Numbered from the stretch's first letter, positions 15,276 to 24,381 are shown. The stretch: 64,000 bases of DNA from Lentzea waywayandensis (GCF_900115955.1 NZ_FOYL01000006.1:153849-217848), one strand, 5' to 3'. The notes: a model not told the origin generated them from the sequence alone. Program-made: numbers and translations.

Positions 15276-16753
15276 TGGGTGCCGTGTGGGCTCGGCTGAT
15301 TCTGTGGTTCTGCGCGGCGTCGCTGGTGGTGGCCGCGGCGGCGACCTCGCGACCCGGCCGGCTCGCGGTCTGGGAAGTGGTGCTGTACCTGGCCGTGCTC
15401 GCGGTGGCGTTCAAGGTCGTGCCGCGCCGGCCGGCGGTGGCGCTCGGTCTCGCACTGGGCGCGTGGCTGGTCTGCTATCTCGTCCGGGTCGAGTTCGACA
15501 GCGCCACCGGCGTGATCGCGCTGGCACCCGCGCTCGCCATCACGAGCTTCCTCGCCGGGCGGCACGCGCAGGACCCCCGCGCGACCGCGATCACCTTGGC
15601 CATCGGGGAGATCGCCGGTGTCGTCGTGGCGCTGACCGAGCGCGGCGGATCGGACACCGCGCTCGCCGTCACGTCCGGCATCGGCGTGCTCAGCGTGGTG
15701 CCGTGGGCGGTCGGCCGGTTCCGCCGGCGCTACTGGGAACTCCAGGAGGTCGGCTGGGAGCACGCCTCCTTGCTGGAACGGGACGTCGACAACGCGCGCA
15801 ACGCCGAACGGGCCCGGCTCGCGGGCGAGATGCACGACCTGGTGGGGCACGAACTCGCGCGAGCCGCGTTGCTGACCGGTGCGCTGGAACTCGAACCCAC
15901 GCTCACCGCACAACAACGCGAGGCCGCCAAGACCGCCCGTGCCAGCGTCACGGCCGCGGCGGAACGGCTGGCCGACGTCATGCAGGTGCTGCGGGCCGAC
16001 GAGGACGAACCCGTCGCGACGATCGAGGAGGTCGTTGCCAGAAGCGGACTCGACGCCGAGCTCACCAACGGCCGCAAGACCGCGATCGATGGCATCATCG
16101 CGCGGACCGTGCACCGGGTGACCGCCGAAGCGCTGACGAACGTGATCAAGCACGCCCCCGGCGCGAAGGTCACCGTCAGCCTGACCGCGAACCTCGAACT
16201 GCGGATCACGAACGGCCCGGCGCCGAAGACCCACGCGGTCGGCAGCGGCAAAGGACTGGTGGGCCTGGCCGAACGCGTCGCGCTCGTCGGCGGCTGGTTC
16301 GAGGCGGCGCCCTCGGACGACGGCGGCTTCGAGGTCAGGGCCAAGCTTCCGGAACGGCCACGCGCGCGGAACACGCCCACGCACGTGCGTCGCGAACGCA
16401 CCGAGAAGGAACTCCGCAAGAGCGCTCGCAGGACCGTGCTGATCACATCGGTCGTGTGCGCGGGGATCGCGTTCGGCGTGCCGGGCTACATGGTGTTCGA
16501 CGCGGTGACGTCCGTTCTCACGCCGCAGCAGTTCGAACGGGCAGAACTCGGGCAGAACGAGGACGACATGGACCTGCCGCTGCGCACCCGCGTCGACAAC
16601 CCGCTCGGCGTCACCGCGCCGCCCGGCACCGAGTGCCGCTACTACAGCACGCACCCCAACCCGTTCGACGGCGACCGCCACGACCTGCACCAGCTGTGCT
16701 TCCGGGATGATCGGCTCGTGTCCAAGCAGTGGCTCGCCAGGAGGAGCGGTTGA
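15272..16753 (+). CDS. Sensor histidine kinase (HisKA_3) with a C-terminal extracytoplasmic tail
   Basis: A 493-residue kinase. Residues 5-150 hold about five transmembrane helices. The phospho-acceptor is His188 in ERARLAGEMHDLVGHELAR (HisKA_3). An HATPase part follows with ALTNVIKHA (N box) and GSGKGLVGLAERV (G box). After the ATPase, residues 389-409 form an extra hydrophobic helix and 410-493 a tail with Cys455 and Cys476 that should lie outside the cell. NarL-type kinases normally end after the ATPase domain, so this arrangement is unusual. It overlaps the PAP2 gene and the response regulator. Confidence 0.9.
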   Translation: MMGAVWARLILWFCAASLVVAAAATSRPGRLAVWEVVLYLAVLAVAFKVVPRRPAVALGLALGAWLVCYLVRVEFDSATGVIALAPALAITSFLAGRHAQDPRATAITLAIGEIAGVVVALTERGGSDTALAVTSGIGVLSVVPWAVGRFRRRYWELQEVGWEHASLLERDVDNARNAERARLAGEMHDLVGHELARAALLTGALELEPTLTAQQREAAKTARASVTAAAERLADVMQVLRADEDEPVATIEEVVARSGLDAELTNGRKTAIDGIIARTVHRVTAEALTNVIKHAPGAKVTVSLTANLELRITNGPAPKTHAVGSGKGLVGLAERVALVGGWFEAAPSDDGGFEVRAKLPERPRARNTPTHVRRERTEKELRKSARRTVLITSVVCAGIAFGVPGYMVFDAVTSVLTPQQFERAELGQNEDDMDLPLRTRVDNPLGVTAPPGTECRYYSTHPNPFDGDRHDLHQLCFRDDRLVSKQWLARRSG

Positions 16754-17400
16754 TCAGGGTCGTGCTCGCCGACGACGAACCGGTGGTCAGGTTCGGCGTG
16801 AAGGCCGTGCTCGCGACCGCCGGAGACGTCGAGGTGGTCGCGGAGGCCGAGAACGGCAGCCAGGCGATCGACCTCGTCGCCCGGCACCGGCCCGACGTCG
16901 CCGTGCTCGACATCCGCATGCCCGTGTTCGACGGGCTGGACGCGGCCAAGGTGATCCGCGAGTGCCATCCGGGCACGAAGACGCTGGTGCTGACGACGTT
17001 CGCGGACGACGCGTACATCAGCCGGGCGCTGGGGGAGGGCGCTGCGGGGTTCGTGCTGAAGACCGGCGACCCGCAGGAGATCATCTCCGGGGTCCGCGCG
17101 GTCGCGAGCGGTGGCGCGTTCCTGTCTCCCGTCGTGGCCAAGCGGGTGGTGGACCAGCTCTCCCGCGCACACCCGCGACCGCTTGCGACGCAACGGATCG
17201 AGGTGCTCACCGCACGGGAACGCGAGGTGCTCGGCCTGGTCGGCGCCGGCCTGTCCAACGCGGAGATCGCGGCCCGCATCCACGTCGTCGAGGGCACCGT
17301 GAAGGTCTACGTCAGCACGATCTTCCGCCAGCTGGGCGTCCGCAACCGCGTGCAGGCCGCGATCATCGCCCACGAGTCCGGGATCATCCCCGCCGGATAA
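16750..17400 (+). CDS. NarL/LuxR-type response regulator
   Basis: A 216-residue response regulator: receiver domain with phospho-acceptor Asp54 (VAVLDIRMPVFDGL) and the lysine in VLKTGDPQE, then a LuxR helix-turn-helix (LTAREREVLGLVGAGLSNAE followed by VEGTVKVYVSTIFRQLGV). It starts at TTG 16750, overlapping the kinase stop (TTGA) and preceded by AGGAG. It is the partner of the kinase at 15272. Confidence 0.93.
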   Translation: MIRVVLADDEPVVRFGVKAVLATAGDVEVVAEAENGSQAIDLVARHRPDVAVLDIRMPVFDGLDAAKVIRECHPGTKTLVLTTFADDAYISRALGEGAAGFVLKTGDPQEIISGVRAVASGGAFLSPVVAKRVVDQLSRAHPRPLATQRIEVLTAREREVLGLVGAGLSNAEIAARIHVVEGTVKVYVSTIFRQLGVRNRVQAAIIAHESGIIPAG

Positions 17401-17444
17401 GTCCGAGGTGGGTGAATGTCTTGCAGCACAAGCGAAATCACTCG

Positions 17445-19025
17445 CTAGGTGCGGGCGCCGATACCGGAGATCGCCCGCACCTCCATCTCGGCGGCCTTGG
17501 CTGTCATCTCCGGCTCGCGCTTGGAGAAGATCGTGGCGAGGAACCCGCACAGGAACGAGAACGGGATCGACACGAGACCGGGGTTGCCGAGCGGGAACCA
17601 CGCGAAGTCGATGTCCGGGAAGATCGACGTCTTCGCGCCCGACATCACCGGCGAGAAGATGATCAGCACCAGGCACGAGCCCAGACCGCCGTAGATGCTC
17701 CACAGCGTGCCGATGGTGTTGAAGCGCCGCCAGAAGATCGTGTAGAGGATCGTCGACAGGTTCGCCGAGGCGGCCAGCGCCAGTGCCAGCGACACGAGGA
17801 ACGCGACGTTCTGCCCGTTCGCCGCGATACCGCCGATGATCGACAGGATGCCGACGACGACGGCCGTCAGCCGGGCGACGCGGATCTCCCTGCGCGGCTC
17901 GGCGTTTCCGCGCTTGATCACGTTCGCGTAGACGTCGTGGGCGAACGAGGCGGAGGCCGCCAGGGTCAGGCCCGCGACGACCGCGAGGATCGTGGCGAAC
18001 GCGACGGCGGACACGATGCCGAGCAGCACCGCGCCACCGATCTCGAACGCGAGCAGCGGCGCGGCGGAGTTCTCGCCACCCGGTGCCGCGGCGATCTTGT
18101 CGGTGCCGACCAGTGCCATCGCGCCGAAGCCGATCACCAGCGTGCACAGGTAGAAGATGACCATCGTCCACGTGGCCCAGACGACCGAGCGGCGGGCCTC
18201 GGAGGCGTTCGGCACGGTGTAGAAGCGCATCAGCACGTGCGGCAGGGAGGCGATGCCCAGCACCAGTGACAACGCCAGCGAGACGAAGTCCAGTTTGGAC
18301 ATAGCGCTGAAGCCGTACTTCGCGCCGGGGTCCAGCACGGCCTCGCCGAGCTTGTTGTTCTCGGTGGCCTGCTGCATGATCGCCGACAGGCTGAAACCGA
18401 ACTTGCCCAGCAGGAACACGCTCATCAGCGTCACGCAGAGCAGCAGCAGGACGGCCTTGATGATCTGCACCCAGGTCGTGCCCTTCATGCCGCCGACCAG
18501 CACGTAGAGCACCATCACCATGCCCACCAGGGCGATCAGGATCGCCTGGCCCCACTTCGAGGTCACGTTGAGCAGCAACGCGATCAGGCCGCCGGCGCCC
18601 GCCATCTGCGCGATCATGTAGAAGAACGAGATCACCAGCGTCGCGTTCGCCGCGGCCGCGCGCACCGGGCGTTGCCTCATCCGGAACGCCAGCACGTCGC
18701 CGACGGTGAAGCGGCCGGTGTTGCGCAGGCCCTCCGCGATCAGCAGCAGGCCGACGAGCCACGCGACGACCCAGCCGACGGAGTAGAGGAACCCGTCGTA
18801 GCCGTGTGCCGCGATACCGCCGGAGATGCCGAGGAACGACGCGGCGGACAGGAAGTCACCGGACAGCGCCACACCGTTCTGGGCGCCGGTGAACGAGCTG
18901 CCGGCGGCGTAGTAGTCCGACGCCGTCACGTTCCGGCTCGAAGCGCGGTAGACGATGTAAAGGGTGATCAGGACGAACACCGCGAAGACGCTGAGGTTCA
19001 GCACCGGGTTGCCGGTGGTGGGCAT
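17445..19025 (-). CDS. actP: Sodium:solute symporter, cation/acetate symporter type
   Basis: A 526-residue SSS-family transporter with about thirteen helices. It matches acetate/pyruvate permeases of the ActP group: ASDYYAAGSSFTGAQNGVALSG near the N-terminus, DFLSAASFLGISGGIA for the sodium site, and GIASLPHVLMRFYTVPNA in the middle. The gene follows the DUF485 gene by three bases (stop TAA, then ATG), and the ribosome site GAGGAG lies inside that gene, so both are made together as in the yjcH-actP pair. It probably imports acetate or another short monocarboxylate with sodium. Confidence 0.9.
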   Translation of the reverse strand: MPTTGNPVLNLSVFAVFVLITLYIVYRASSRNVTASDYYAAGSSFTGAQNGVALSGDFLSAASFLGISGGIAAHGYDGFLYSVGWVVAWLVGLLLIAEGLRNTGRFTVGDVLAFRMRQRPVRAAAANATLVISFFYMIAQMAGAGGLIALLLNVTSKWGQAILIALVGMVMVLYVLVGGMKGTTWVQIIKAVLLLLCVTLMSVFLLGKFGFSLSAIMQQATENNKLGEAVLDPGAKYGFSAMSKLDFVSLALSLVLGIASLPHVLMRFYTVPNASEARRSVVWATWTMVIFYLCTLVIGFGAMALVGTDKIAAAPGGENSAAPLLAFEIGGAVLLGIVSAVAFATILAVVAGLTLAASASFAHDVYANVIKRGNAEPRREIRVARLTAVVVGILSIIGGIAANGQNVAFLVSLALALAASANLSTILYTIFWRRFNTIGTLWSIYGGLGSCLVLIIFSPVMSGAKTSIFPDIDFAWFPLGNPGLVSIPFSFLCGFLATIFSKREPEMTAKAAEMEVRAISGIGART

Positions 19026-19028
19026 GCC

Positions 19029-19445
19029 TTACTCCTCGACGCCTGTCATCTCTGCGAGCAATTGGCGCTGCGGGTCCAGCCGTCGCTTTGCGTAACGGGC
19101 ATAACCGAGCGTGATGATGATCGAAGTCACAAACTGTCCGAGGCCCAGCAGGATCCCGAGGTTGATCACCCCGATCACCTTGGTGCTGACGAAGTCTTTC
19201 GCGTACGCGGACAGCAGTACGAACGTCAGGTACGACGAGAGGAAAAGCGCGGTCATCGGGAAGATGAACGTCGTGAGTCGTCGACGCAGGACGCGGAATT
19301 CGTCGGTCTGCCGAATGAGCTCGAACTTCGGGTTGCCGTCGGAATCGACGTACGACAAAGTCTCGGGGTCGTCGAACGACGCGAAACCCCGTATTTCCCG
19401 GTACTCGTGCTGCGCTTCGCCAGGCGACCTCATCGCCTTGGTCAT
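19029..19445 (-). CDS. DUF485 membrane protein (YjcH-like partner of the symporter)
   Basis: A 138-residue protein with a soluble N-terminal part and two helices (TTFIFPMTALFLSSYLTFVL and GVINLGILLGLGQFVTSIII), ending in the conserved YARYAKRRLDP. DUF485 proteins stand in front of ActP-type symporters and probably assist them. ATG 19445 is chosen because GGGGCAGGGG precedes it; ATG 19433 is a possible second start. The upstream region up to 19741 is shared with the divergent OFA transporter. Confidence 0.88.
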   Translation of the reverse strand: MTKAMRSPGEAQHEYREIRGFASFDDPETLSYVDSDGNPKFELIRQTDEFRVLRRRLTTFIFPMTALFLSSYLTFVLLSAYAKDFVSTKVIGVINLGILLGLGQFVTSIIITLGYARYAKRRLDPQRQLLAEMTGVEE

Positions 19446-19521
19446 GTACCCCTGCCCCTCGTGTGCGGCGCCTACTGTAGCGCTCTCACGTGTGCAGTCA
19501 ACGTCGCAGAGTGCGCGGAAA

Positions 19522-19578
19522 CGGACGAAACCGGACCAATGCCGGGCACTGATCGGACTGAAACCGGACTGAAACCGG
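19522..19578. repeat. Short direct repeats in a divergent control region
   Basis: Two perfect tandem copies of CGGACTGAAAC occupy 19554-19564 and 19565-19575 and are followed by CGG. A related CGGACGAAAC lies at 19522-19531. They sit between the DUF485/symporter operon and the divergent OFA transporter. Such arrays can be regulator sites. The rest of 19446-19741 shows no gene, and no convincing promoter hexamers. Confidence 0.5.
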
Positions 19579-19741
19579 GTAACCATTCGTCTCAAATGGT
19601 ACGTCCCGGGCTTTGTCTCAAGTGGAGAGTCCGAGGTTGCGTCGTGTGCAACACCTGAAGCCTTGGTCAAGCCCGTTGTCGCACGTGTGCACCTGGCCTA
19701 GGATCGATCGGTCCGCGTATTTGGTGACGGTTGGGGATAAA

Positions 19742-21199
19742 GTGGGGTTCTTAGCGCGCGAACGCCAAGTCGCGCCTCCCGGATGGAACCGCTGGCTCGT
19801 TCCGCCCGCAGCACTGGCGATTCATCTCTCCATTGGCCAGGCCTACGCCTGGAGCGTCTTCAAGACTCCCCTGGAGAAAACTCTCGGCATCACCGGGACG
19901 CAGTCCGCACTGCCGTTCCAGCTCGGCATCGTGATGCTGGGACTCTCCGCCGCGGTGCTCGGCACGACGGTCGAGCGCAGGGGTCCGCGCTGGGCCATGC
20001 TGATGTCCCTGATCGCGTTCTGCTCCGGCCTGCTGATCTCGGCGGTCGGCGTGTGGGCCGGTCAGTACTGGGTCGTCGTCCTCGGCTACGGCCTCGTCGG
20101 CGGTATCGGTCTCGGCATCGGCTACATCTCGCCGGTGTCCACGCTGATCAAGTGGTTCCCCGACCGGCCGGGCATGGCGACCGGCATCGCGATCATGGGC
20201 TTCGGCGGCGGAGCGTTGATCGCGTCACCGTGGTCGACCTCGATGCTGACGGCGTTCGGCGCCACGTCGACGTCGGGCATCGGCAAGGCCTTCCTCGTGC
20301 ACGGCATCGCCTACGCGGTCTTCATGAGCGTCGGCGTGCTGCTGATCCGCCTGCCCTCCAAGGAGTTCACGGCGGAGAAGGAGGCGCTGCTCAAGGACCG
20401 GCCGAAGGCCACCGTGGGCTTCAACGTCTCCGCGAACAACGCGATCAAGACGCCGCAGTTCTGGCTGCTGTGGGTCGTGCTGTGCTTCAACGTCACCGCG
20501 GGCATCGGCATCCTGGAGAAGGCCGCGCCGATGCTGGTCGACTTCTTCAAGGAGTCCTCGACGCCCGTGGCCGCGACCGCCGCCACCGGTTTCGTCGCAC
20601 TGCTCTCCGCCGCGAACATGGCCGGCCGGTTCATCTGGTCGTCCACTTCGGACATCGTGGGCCGCAAGAACATCTACCGCCTCTACCTCGGCGTCGGCGC
20701 GCTGCTCTACCTGGTGCTGCTGACCGTCGGCTCGACCAGCACCCCGCTGTTCGTGATCGCGGCGATGGTGATCCTGTCGTTCTACGGCGCGGGCTTCGCG
20801 ACCGTCCCGGCGTACCTGCGCGACCTGTTCGGCACCTACCAGGTCGGCGCGATCCACGGTCGCCTGCTGACCGCGTGGTCGGTGGCGGGCGTGCTCGGGC
20901 CGCTGATCGTCAACGCCATCGCGGACGCGGGCAAGAAGGCCGGGCACGTCGGTCCTGACTTGTACGCGACGTCGTTCTACATCATGATCTCGCTGCTGGT
21001 CGTCGGTTTCGTCGCGAACGAGTTGATCCGCCCGGTCGACCCGAAGTTCCACGAGCCGAAGGCGGCCGAGGAGACCGAGAAGCCCTCGCCCAAGGACGAC
21101 GACGAGGCCACGGTCGCGAAGTGGAACGAAGCCGAGGCCGCCGACGTTGCCGAGACGGCTGCTGACAAGGAAGACGCGGAAGGCGTGGTGAAGAAGTGA
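19742..21199 (+). CDS. OFA-family MFS transporter (oxalate/formate antiporter type)
   Basis: A 485-residue major facilitator of the OFA group. It has the family opening PAALAIHLSIGQAYAWSVFK, the long conserved GFGGGALIASPW in helix 5, and ANMAGRFIWSSTSDIVGRKN as the central MFS motif. The hydrophilic C-terminal tail (about 45 residues) is acidic and lysine-rich. I use GTG 19742 behind GGGGAT; an upstream GTG at 19730 is possible. The fourth codon is TTA (19751-19753), a rare leucine codon in such genomes. A 41-residue partner gene overlaps its stop. It probably moves a small carboxylate. Confidence 0.88.
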   Translation: MGFLARERQVAPPGWNRWLVPPAALAIHLSIGQAYAWSVFKTPLEKTLGITGTQSALPFQLGIVMLGLSAAVLGTTVERRGPRWAMLMSLIAFCSGLLISAVGVWAGQYWVVVLGYGLVGGIGLGIGYISPVSTLIKWFPDRPGMATGIAIMGFGGGALIASPWSTSMLTAFGATSTSGIGKAFLVHGIAYAVFMSVGVLLIRLPSKEFTAEKEALLKDRPKATVGFNVSANNAIKTPQFWLLWVVLCFNVTAGIGILEKAAPMLVDFFKESSTPVAATAATGFVALLSAANMAGRFIWSSTSDIVGRKNIYRLYLGVGALLYLVLLTVGSTSTPLFVIAAMVILSFYGAGFATVPAYLRDLFGTYQVGAIHGRLLTAWSVAGVLGPLIVNAIADAGKKAGHVGPDLYATSFYIMISLLVVGFVANELIRPVDPKFHEPKAAEETEKPSPKDDDEATVAKWNEAEAADVAETAADKEDAEGVVKK

Positions 21200-21321
21200 G
21201 CTCACCCCTGGAGAACCGATCGAGCACGGTGCTGCTGATCGGCGCGTGGCTGTGGGTGGGCCTGCCGCTCGCCTACGGCCTGTACCGGCTCTTCCTGAAC
21301 GCGGCCAAGCTCTTCGTCTGA
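21196..21321 (+). CDS. Small membrane partner of the OFA transporter
   Basis: A 41-residue protein beginning SSPLENRSSTVLLIGAWLW and containing one transmembrane helix (about residues 11-33), then YRLFLNAAKLFV. GTG 21196 overlaps the transporter's TGA, and its own TGA overlaps the conservon start (TGATG). Short single-helix proteins of this kind are regularly found right after OFA-type MFS genes and are annotated as MFS small subunits. Its role in transport is not known to me from experiment. Confidence 0.82.
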   Translation: MSSPLENRSSTVLLIGAWLWVGLPLAYGLYRLFLNAAKLFV

Positions 21322-23399
21322 TGTTCAACGCGCTCGTCAACTGGCGCAACTGGCGCCTGCCGGTGAAGCTCGCCGCGGTGTTGATCGTTCCGGTCACCAT
21401 CGCGGTGGGCTCCGGCGTACTGCAGATCAATTCACAGATTGATCGTGCCGAGTCCTACGCGGCACTCCAGCGACTGGTGAAGGTCCGCGCCGCTCTGATC
21501 CCCGTGATCGAGGGCGTGCAGGCGGAACGGCGGATCGTCGCCGAGGGCGTCGGCCCGCAACTCCTCGCCGAACAGGCCAAGCGCACCGACGACGCCCGCG
21601 CGGCGTTGCGCGACGAGATCGCGAAGACCTCGCTCGGCGAGGTCGTGACCGCCCGCATGAGCGACGTGCAGGGCAGGATCGGCGACCTGGCGGCGTTGCG
21701 CGAGCGGACCGACGACGTTCCCGCCGTGATCAAGACCTACAGCGAGCTCACCGAGTCGTTGCTCGACGTGGACGAGGTGATCGCCAGCGAGTTCGGCGAC
21801 GCCGCGCTGCTGCGCACGGCCATGGGTCTGCACCACGTCGTGCACGTGCGGGACCAGGTCCTCTACCAGCAGGCGGTCGTGCTGTCCGGGCTCACCCGCG
21901 GCCAGCTGACGACCGCCGAGGTGCGGGCGCTGGTCGAGTCGAACGTCAAGCTCGGCTACATCGCGGGCGAGTTCGCCGCGCTCGCGACCTCGGACCAGCT
22001 CAAGACCTACGGCAAGAACTTCAACGGCCCGGACATCGAGGCCCAGCGCACGATGCTGGCCGCCGCGGTGCTGCACCCGACCTCGGACGCGCCGAGCACC
22101 GGCAACAACAGGCCGAGGCCGTTGCCGATCGCGGCGGCGGACTGGACCAAGGCGTCGGGCGCCGTCGTGACGTCGATGGACGGCGTGGTGCAGGGTCTGC
22201 AGAACGACCTGCGCGACACCGCGAACCGCCTGCGCGACGAGAGCAGCGACGCGGCCGGAACGGCGTCCGCGATCCTGTTCGCCAGCCTGATCCTGGCCGG
22301 CACCATCGGGTTCGTCGTCGGCCGCTACCTGCTGCGCTCGCTGAACGCGCTGCGCCGCTCCGCGCTCGACGTGGCGTGGGAGAAGCTTCCCGAGATGGTC
22401 GCGACCGGACGCGGCAGCACCGAGATCGAGCGCGTGCCGGTGGACACCACCGAGGAGTTCGGCCAGGTGGCGCGCGCGTTCGACGAGGTGCACCAGCAGG
22501 CCGTCAAGTCGGTCATCGAACAGGCCGGCATGCGCGCGAACATGCGCAACATCTTCGTGAACCTCTCGCGGCGCAGCCAGAGCCTCGTCGAACGCCAGCT
22601 CAAGCTGATGGAGGAGCTGGAGAAGTACGAGGAGGACCCGGACCAGCTCGCGAACCTCTTCAAGCTCGACCACCTCGCCACCCGCATGCGCCGCAACAAC
22701 GAGAACCTGATGGTGCTCTCCGGCGGCGACGTGGCCCGGCGGTTCCACAAGCCGATCCCGCTCACCGACGTGCTGCGCGCGGCGGCCGCGGAGATCGAGC
22801 AGTACCAGCGGGTCATGGTGCACACGGCGCCCAACGCCGAGGTCGTCGGTTATGTGGCGAGCGACCTCGTTCGACTGCTGGCCGAACTTCTTGACAACGC
22901 GACGGCGTTCTCGCCGCCGCACACCCAGGTCTCGATCAGCGCGTCGATCGAGGCGGGCGACATCGTGCAGATCGACGTGGTCGACCACGGCATCGGCATC
23001 GACCCCGAGGCACTCGCGGGCGTGAACCAGCGCCTGGAGGCCGCAGGGGAGGGCATGGACGTCCAGGTGTTCCGCGAAATGGGACTTTTCGTCGTCGGCA
23101 GGCTCGCCGCACGCCACCAGATCGTGGTACGTCTGGACGCCAAACAGGGCCAAGGGACTCGCGCGATCGTGTTGGTTCCGGCCGAACTGGCACCAAGGCG
23201 GGAAGAGTCCTGGGAGTCTTTCCGAGGGGAGACGATCGAACGGCAGCAGGCTTCGTGGTTCCAGCAGACGACGCCGGCCGCCGCACCGCCGCCTCCCCCC
23301 GCACCCGCACGTCAGACGCCGGAATCGGCCCGGGGCTTCCTCGACGCCTTCCAGCGTGGTGTGCAGCGCGGCCTTCCCGACCACCAGGAGAGTCGATGA
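21321..23399 (+). CDS. cvnA: Conservon sensor-kinase-like protein CvnA
   Basis: A 692-residue membrane protein with the conservon A layout. Helix 1 is VKLAAVLIVPVTIAVGSGVL, followed by an extracytoplasmic nitrate/nitrite-sensor-like helical domain (about 40-310), helix 2 (ILFASLILAGTIGFVVGRYL), a HAMP-like linker, and NIFVNLSRRSQSLVERQL. A GHKL ATPase comes next with LAELLDNATAFSPP and VVDHGIGIDPE. The final 70 residues are proline-rich and probably disordered. CvnA proteins look like kinases but work in a membrane complex with B, C and D. ATG 21321 overlaps the preceding stop. Confidence 0.9.
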   Translation: MFNALVNWRNWRLPVKLAAVLIVPVTIAVGSGVLQINSQIDRAESYAALQRLVKVRAALIPVIEGVQAERRIVAEGVGPQLLAEQAKRTDDARAALRDEIAKTSLGEVVTARMSDVQGRIGDLAALRERTDDVPAVIKTYSELTESLLDVDEVIASEFGDAALLRTAMGLHHVVHVRDQVLYQQAVVLSGLTRGQLTTAEVRALVESNVKLGYIAGEFAALATSDQLKTYGKNFNGPDIEAQRTMLAAAVLHPTSDAPSTGNNRPRPLPIAAADWTKASGAVVTSMDGVVQGLQNDLRDTANRLRDESSDAAGTASAILFASLILAGTIGFVVGRYLLRSLNALRRSALDVAWEKLPEMVATGRGSTEIERVPVDTTEEFGQVARAFDEVHQQAVKSVIEQAGMRANMRNIFVNLSRRSQSLVERQLKLMEELEKYEEDPDQLANLFKLDHLATRMRRNNENLMVLSGGDVARRFHKPIPLTDVLRAAAAEIEQYQRVMVHTAPNAEVVGYVASDLVRLLAELLDNATAFSPPHTQVSISASIEAGDIVQIDVVDHGIGIDPEALAGVNQRLEAAGEGMDVQVFREMGLFVVGRLAARHQIVVRLDAKQGQGTRAIVLVPAELAPRREESWESFRGETIERQQASWFQQTTPAAAPPPPPAPARQTPESARGFLDAFQRGVQRGLPDHQESR

Positions 23400-23794
23400 G
23401 CACGCAGGTGGACCAGTTCGGCTGGCTGGTCACCAACTTCGCCGAACGCACACCAGGCATCGAGCACGCCGTGGTGATCTCGGCCGACGGCTTGGTGTTG
23501 ATCTCGTCCTCGAAGCTGCCCGAACACGTCGCACCGCAGTTCGCGGCGATCGTGGCGGGCGTGGTCTCGCTGGCCGACTCCGCGTCGAAGTGCTTCGCCG
23601 GTGAGTCGGTCGTGCGCACCGTCGTGCAGATGGACCGGGGCGTGATGCTGTTGTCGGCGATCAGCGACGGCTCGGTCCTCGCGGTGCTGGCGTCGTCCTC
23701 GGCGGACGTCGCGCAGATCGCGTACGAGATGACCGTGGTCGTGCGGCAGGTGGGCCAGCTGCTCACGCCGGAACTGCGGGCAGAGCTGGCATGA
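23396..23794 (+). CDS. cvnB: Conservon roadblock/LC7 protein CvnB
   Basis: A 132-residue roadblock/LC7 domain protein (VDQFGWLVTNFAERTPGIEH, then VVISADGLVLISSS and LADSASKCFAGESV). In conservons CvnB forms the MglB-like partner that acts with the GTPase CvnD. The ATG overlaps the cvnA stop and the stop overlaps the next gene, so the three are coupled. Confidence 0.92.
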   Translation: MSTQVDQFGWLVTNFAERTPGIEHAVVISADGLVLISSSKLPEHVAPQFAAIVAGVVSLADSASKCFAGESVVRTVVQMDRGVMLLSAISDGSVLAVLASSSADVAQIAYEMTVVVRQVGQLLTPELRAELA

Positions 23795-24324
23795 GCAGAG
23801 AGCCTGACGATCAGGTCAACTTCGGTGATCTGATCAGCGGTTTCAGCTTCGACAGCGAACGGATCCGCAAGCGCGGCAAGAAGAAGGGCCAGCGCGCACC
23901 GGAACCCCCGCCGGAGCAGCCGGACCCGTACGCCACGGCGCCGTTCGAACCGGTCCCGCCGCTGCCGTCGATCGAGGACGGCATCGACACGTCGTCGTCG
24001 ATCGTGCGCGCCTACGCGTGGACGGGCGGCCGCACCACGTCCGACGTGCATCTGGAGATCGAGACGCTGGTCTCGGTCAACGAGTTCTCGGCCACCGCCG
24101 TGCGCCCGGAGCACCAGGACGTGCTGGCCCTGTGCTCGCAGCCGCGTTCGGTGGCGGAGATCGCCGCCCTGCGCGGGCTGCCGCTGGGCGTCACCAAGGT
24201 GCTGCTCGGTGACATGGCCGGGCACGGGCTGATCGACGTGCACCGCACGGCGTCGTCCTACGGCGGCGACCGGCCGGACGGGATGCTGCTCGAACGCGTG
24301 CTGGCGGGTCTGCGGAGGCTCTAG
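23791..24324 (+). CDS. cvnC: Conservon DUF742 protein CvnC
   Basis: A 177-residue protein whose second half is the DUF742 domain (IVRAYAWTGGRTTSDVHLEI through LPLGVTKVLLGDMAGHGLID, which resembles a winged helix). The N-terminal 50 residues are charged and proline-rich (GKKKGQRAPEPPPEQP). It ends the conserved trio. The next gene in a normal conservon, the small Ras-like GTPase cvnD, does not follow; a nitroreductase gene does after 57 bases. Confidence 0.9.
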   Translation: MSREPDDQVNFGDLISGFSFDSERIRKRGKKKGQRAPEPPPEQPDPYATAPFEPVPPLPSIEDGIDTSSSIVRAYAWTGGRTTSDVHLEIETLVSVNEFSATAVRPEHQDVLALCSQPRSVAEIAALRGLPLGVTKVLLGDMAGHGLIDVHRTASSYGGDRPDGMLLERVLAGLRRL

Positions 24325-24381
24325 CCCTCGGGGACGGCCCGGCCGCTGATACGGTCGTGGCTCGACTATCTGGGGGTAGCG

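Noticed and set aside
16642-18762. 706-residue open frame on the minus strand
   Set aside because: Runs out of frame through the symporter gene and antisense through the response regulator; the symporter at 17445-19025 has the real helices.
21432-23384. 650-residue open frame on the minus strand
   Set aside because: Antisense of cvnA; low-complexity His/Arg/Val composition and no ribosome site.
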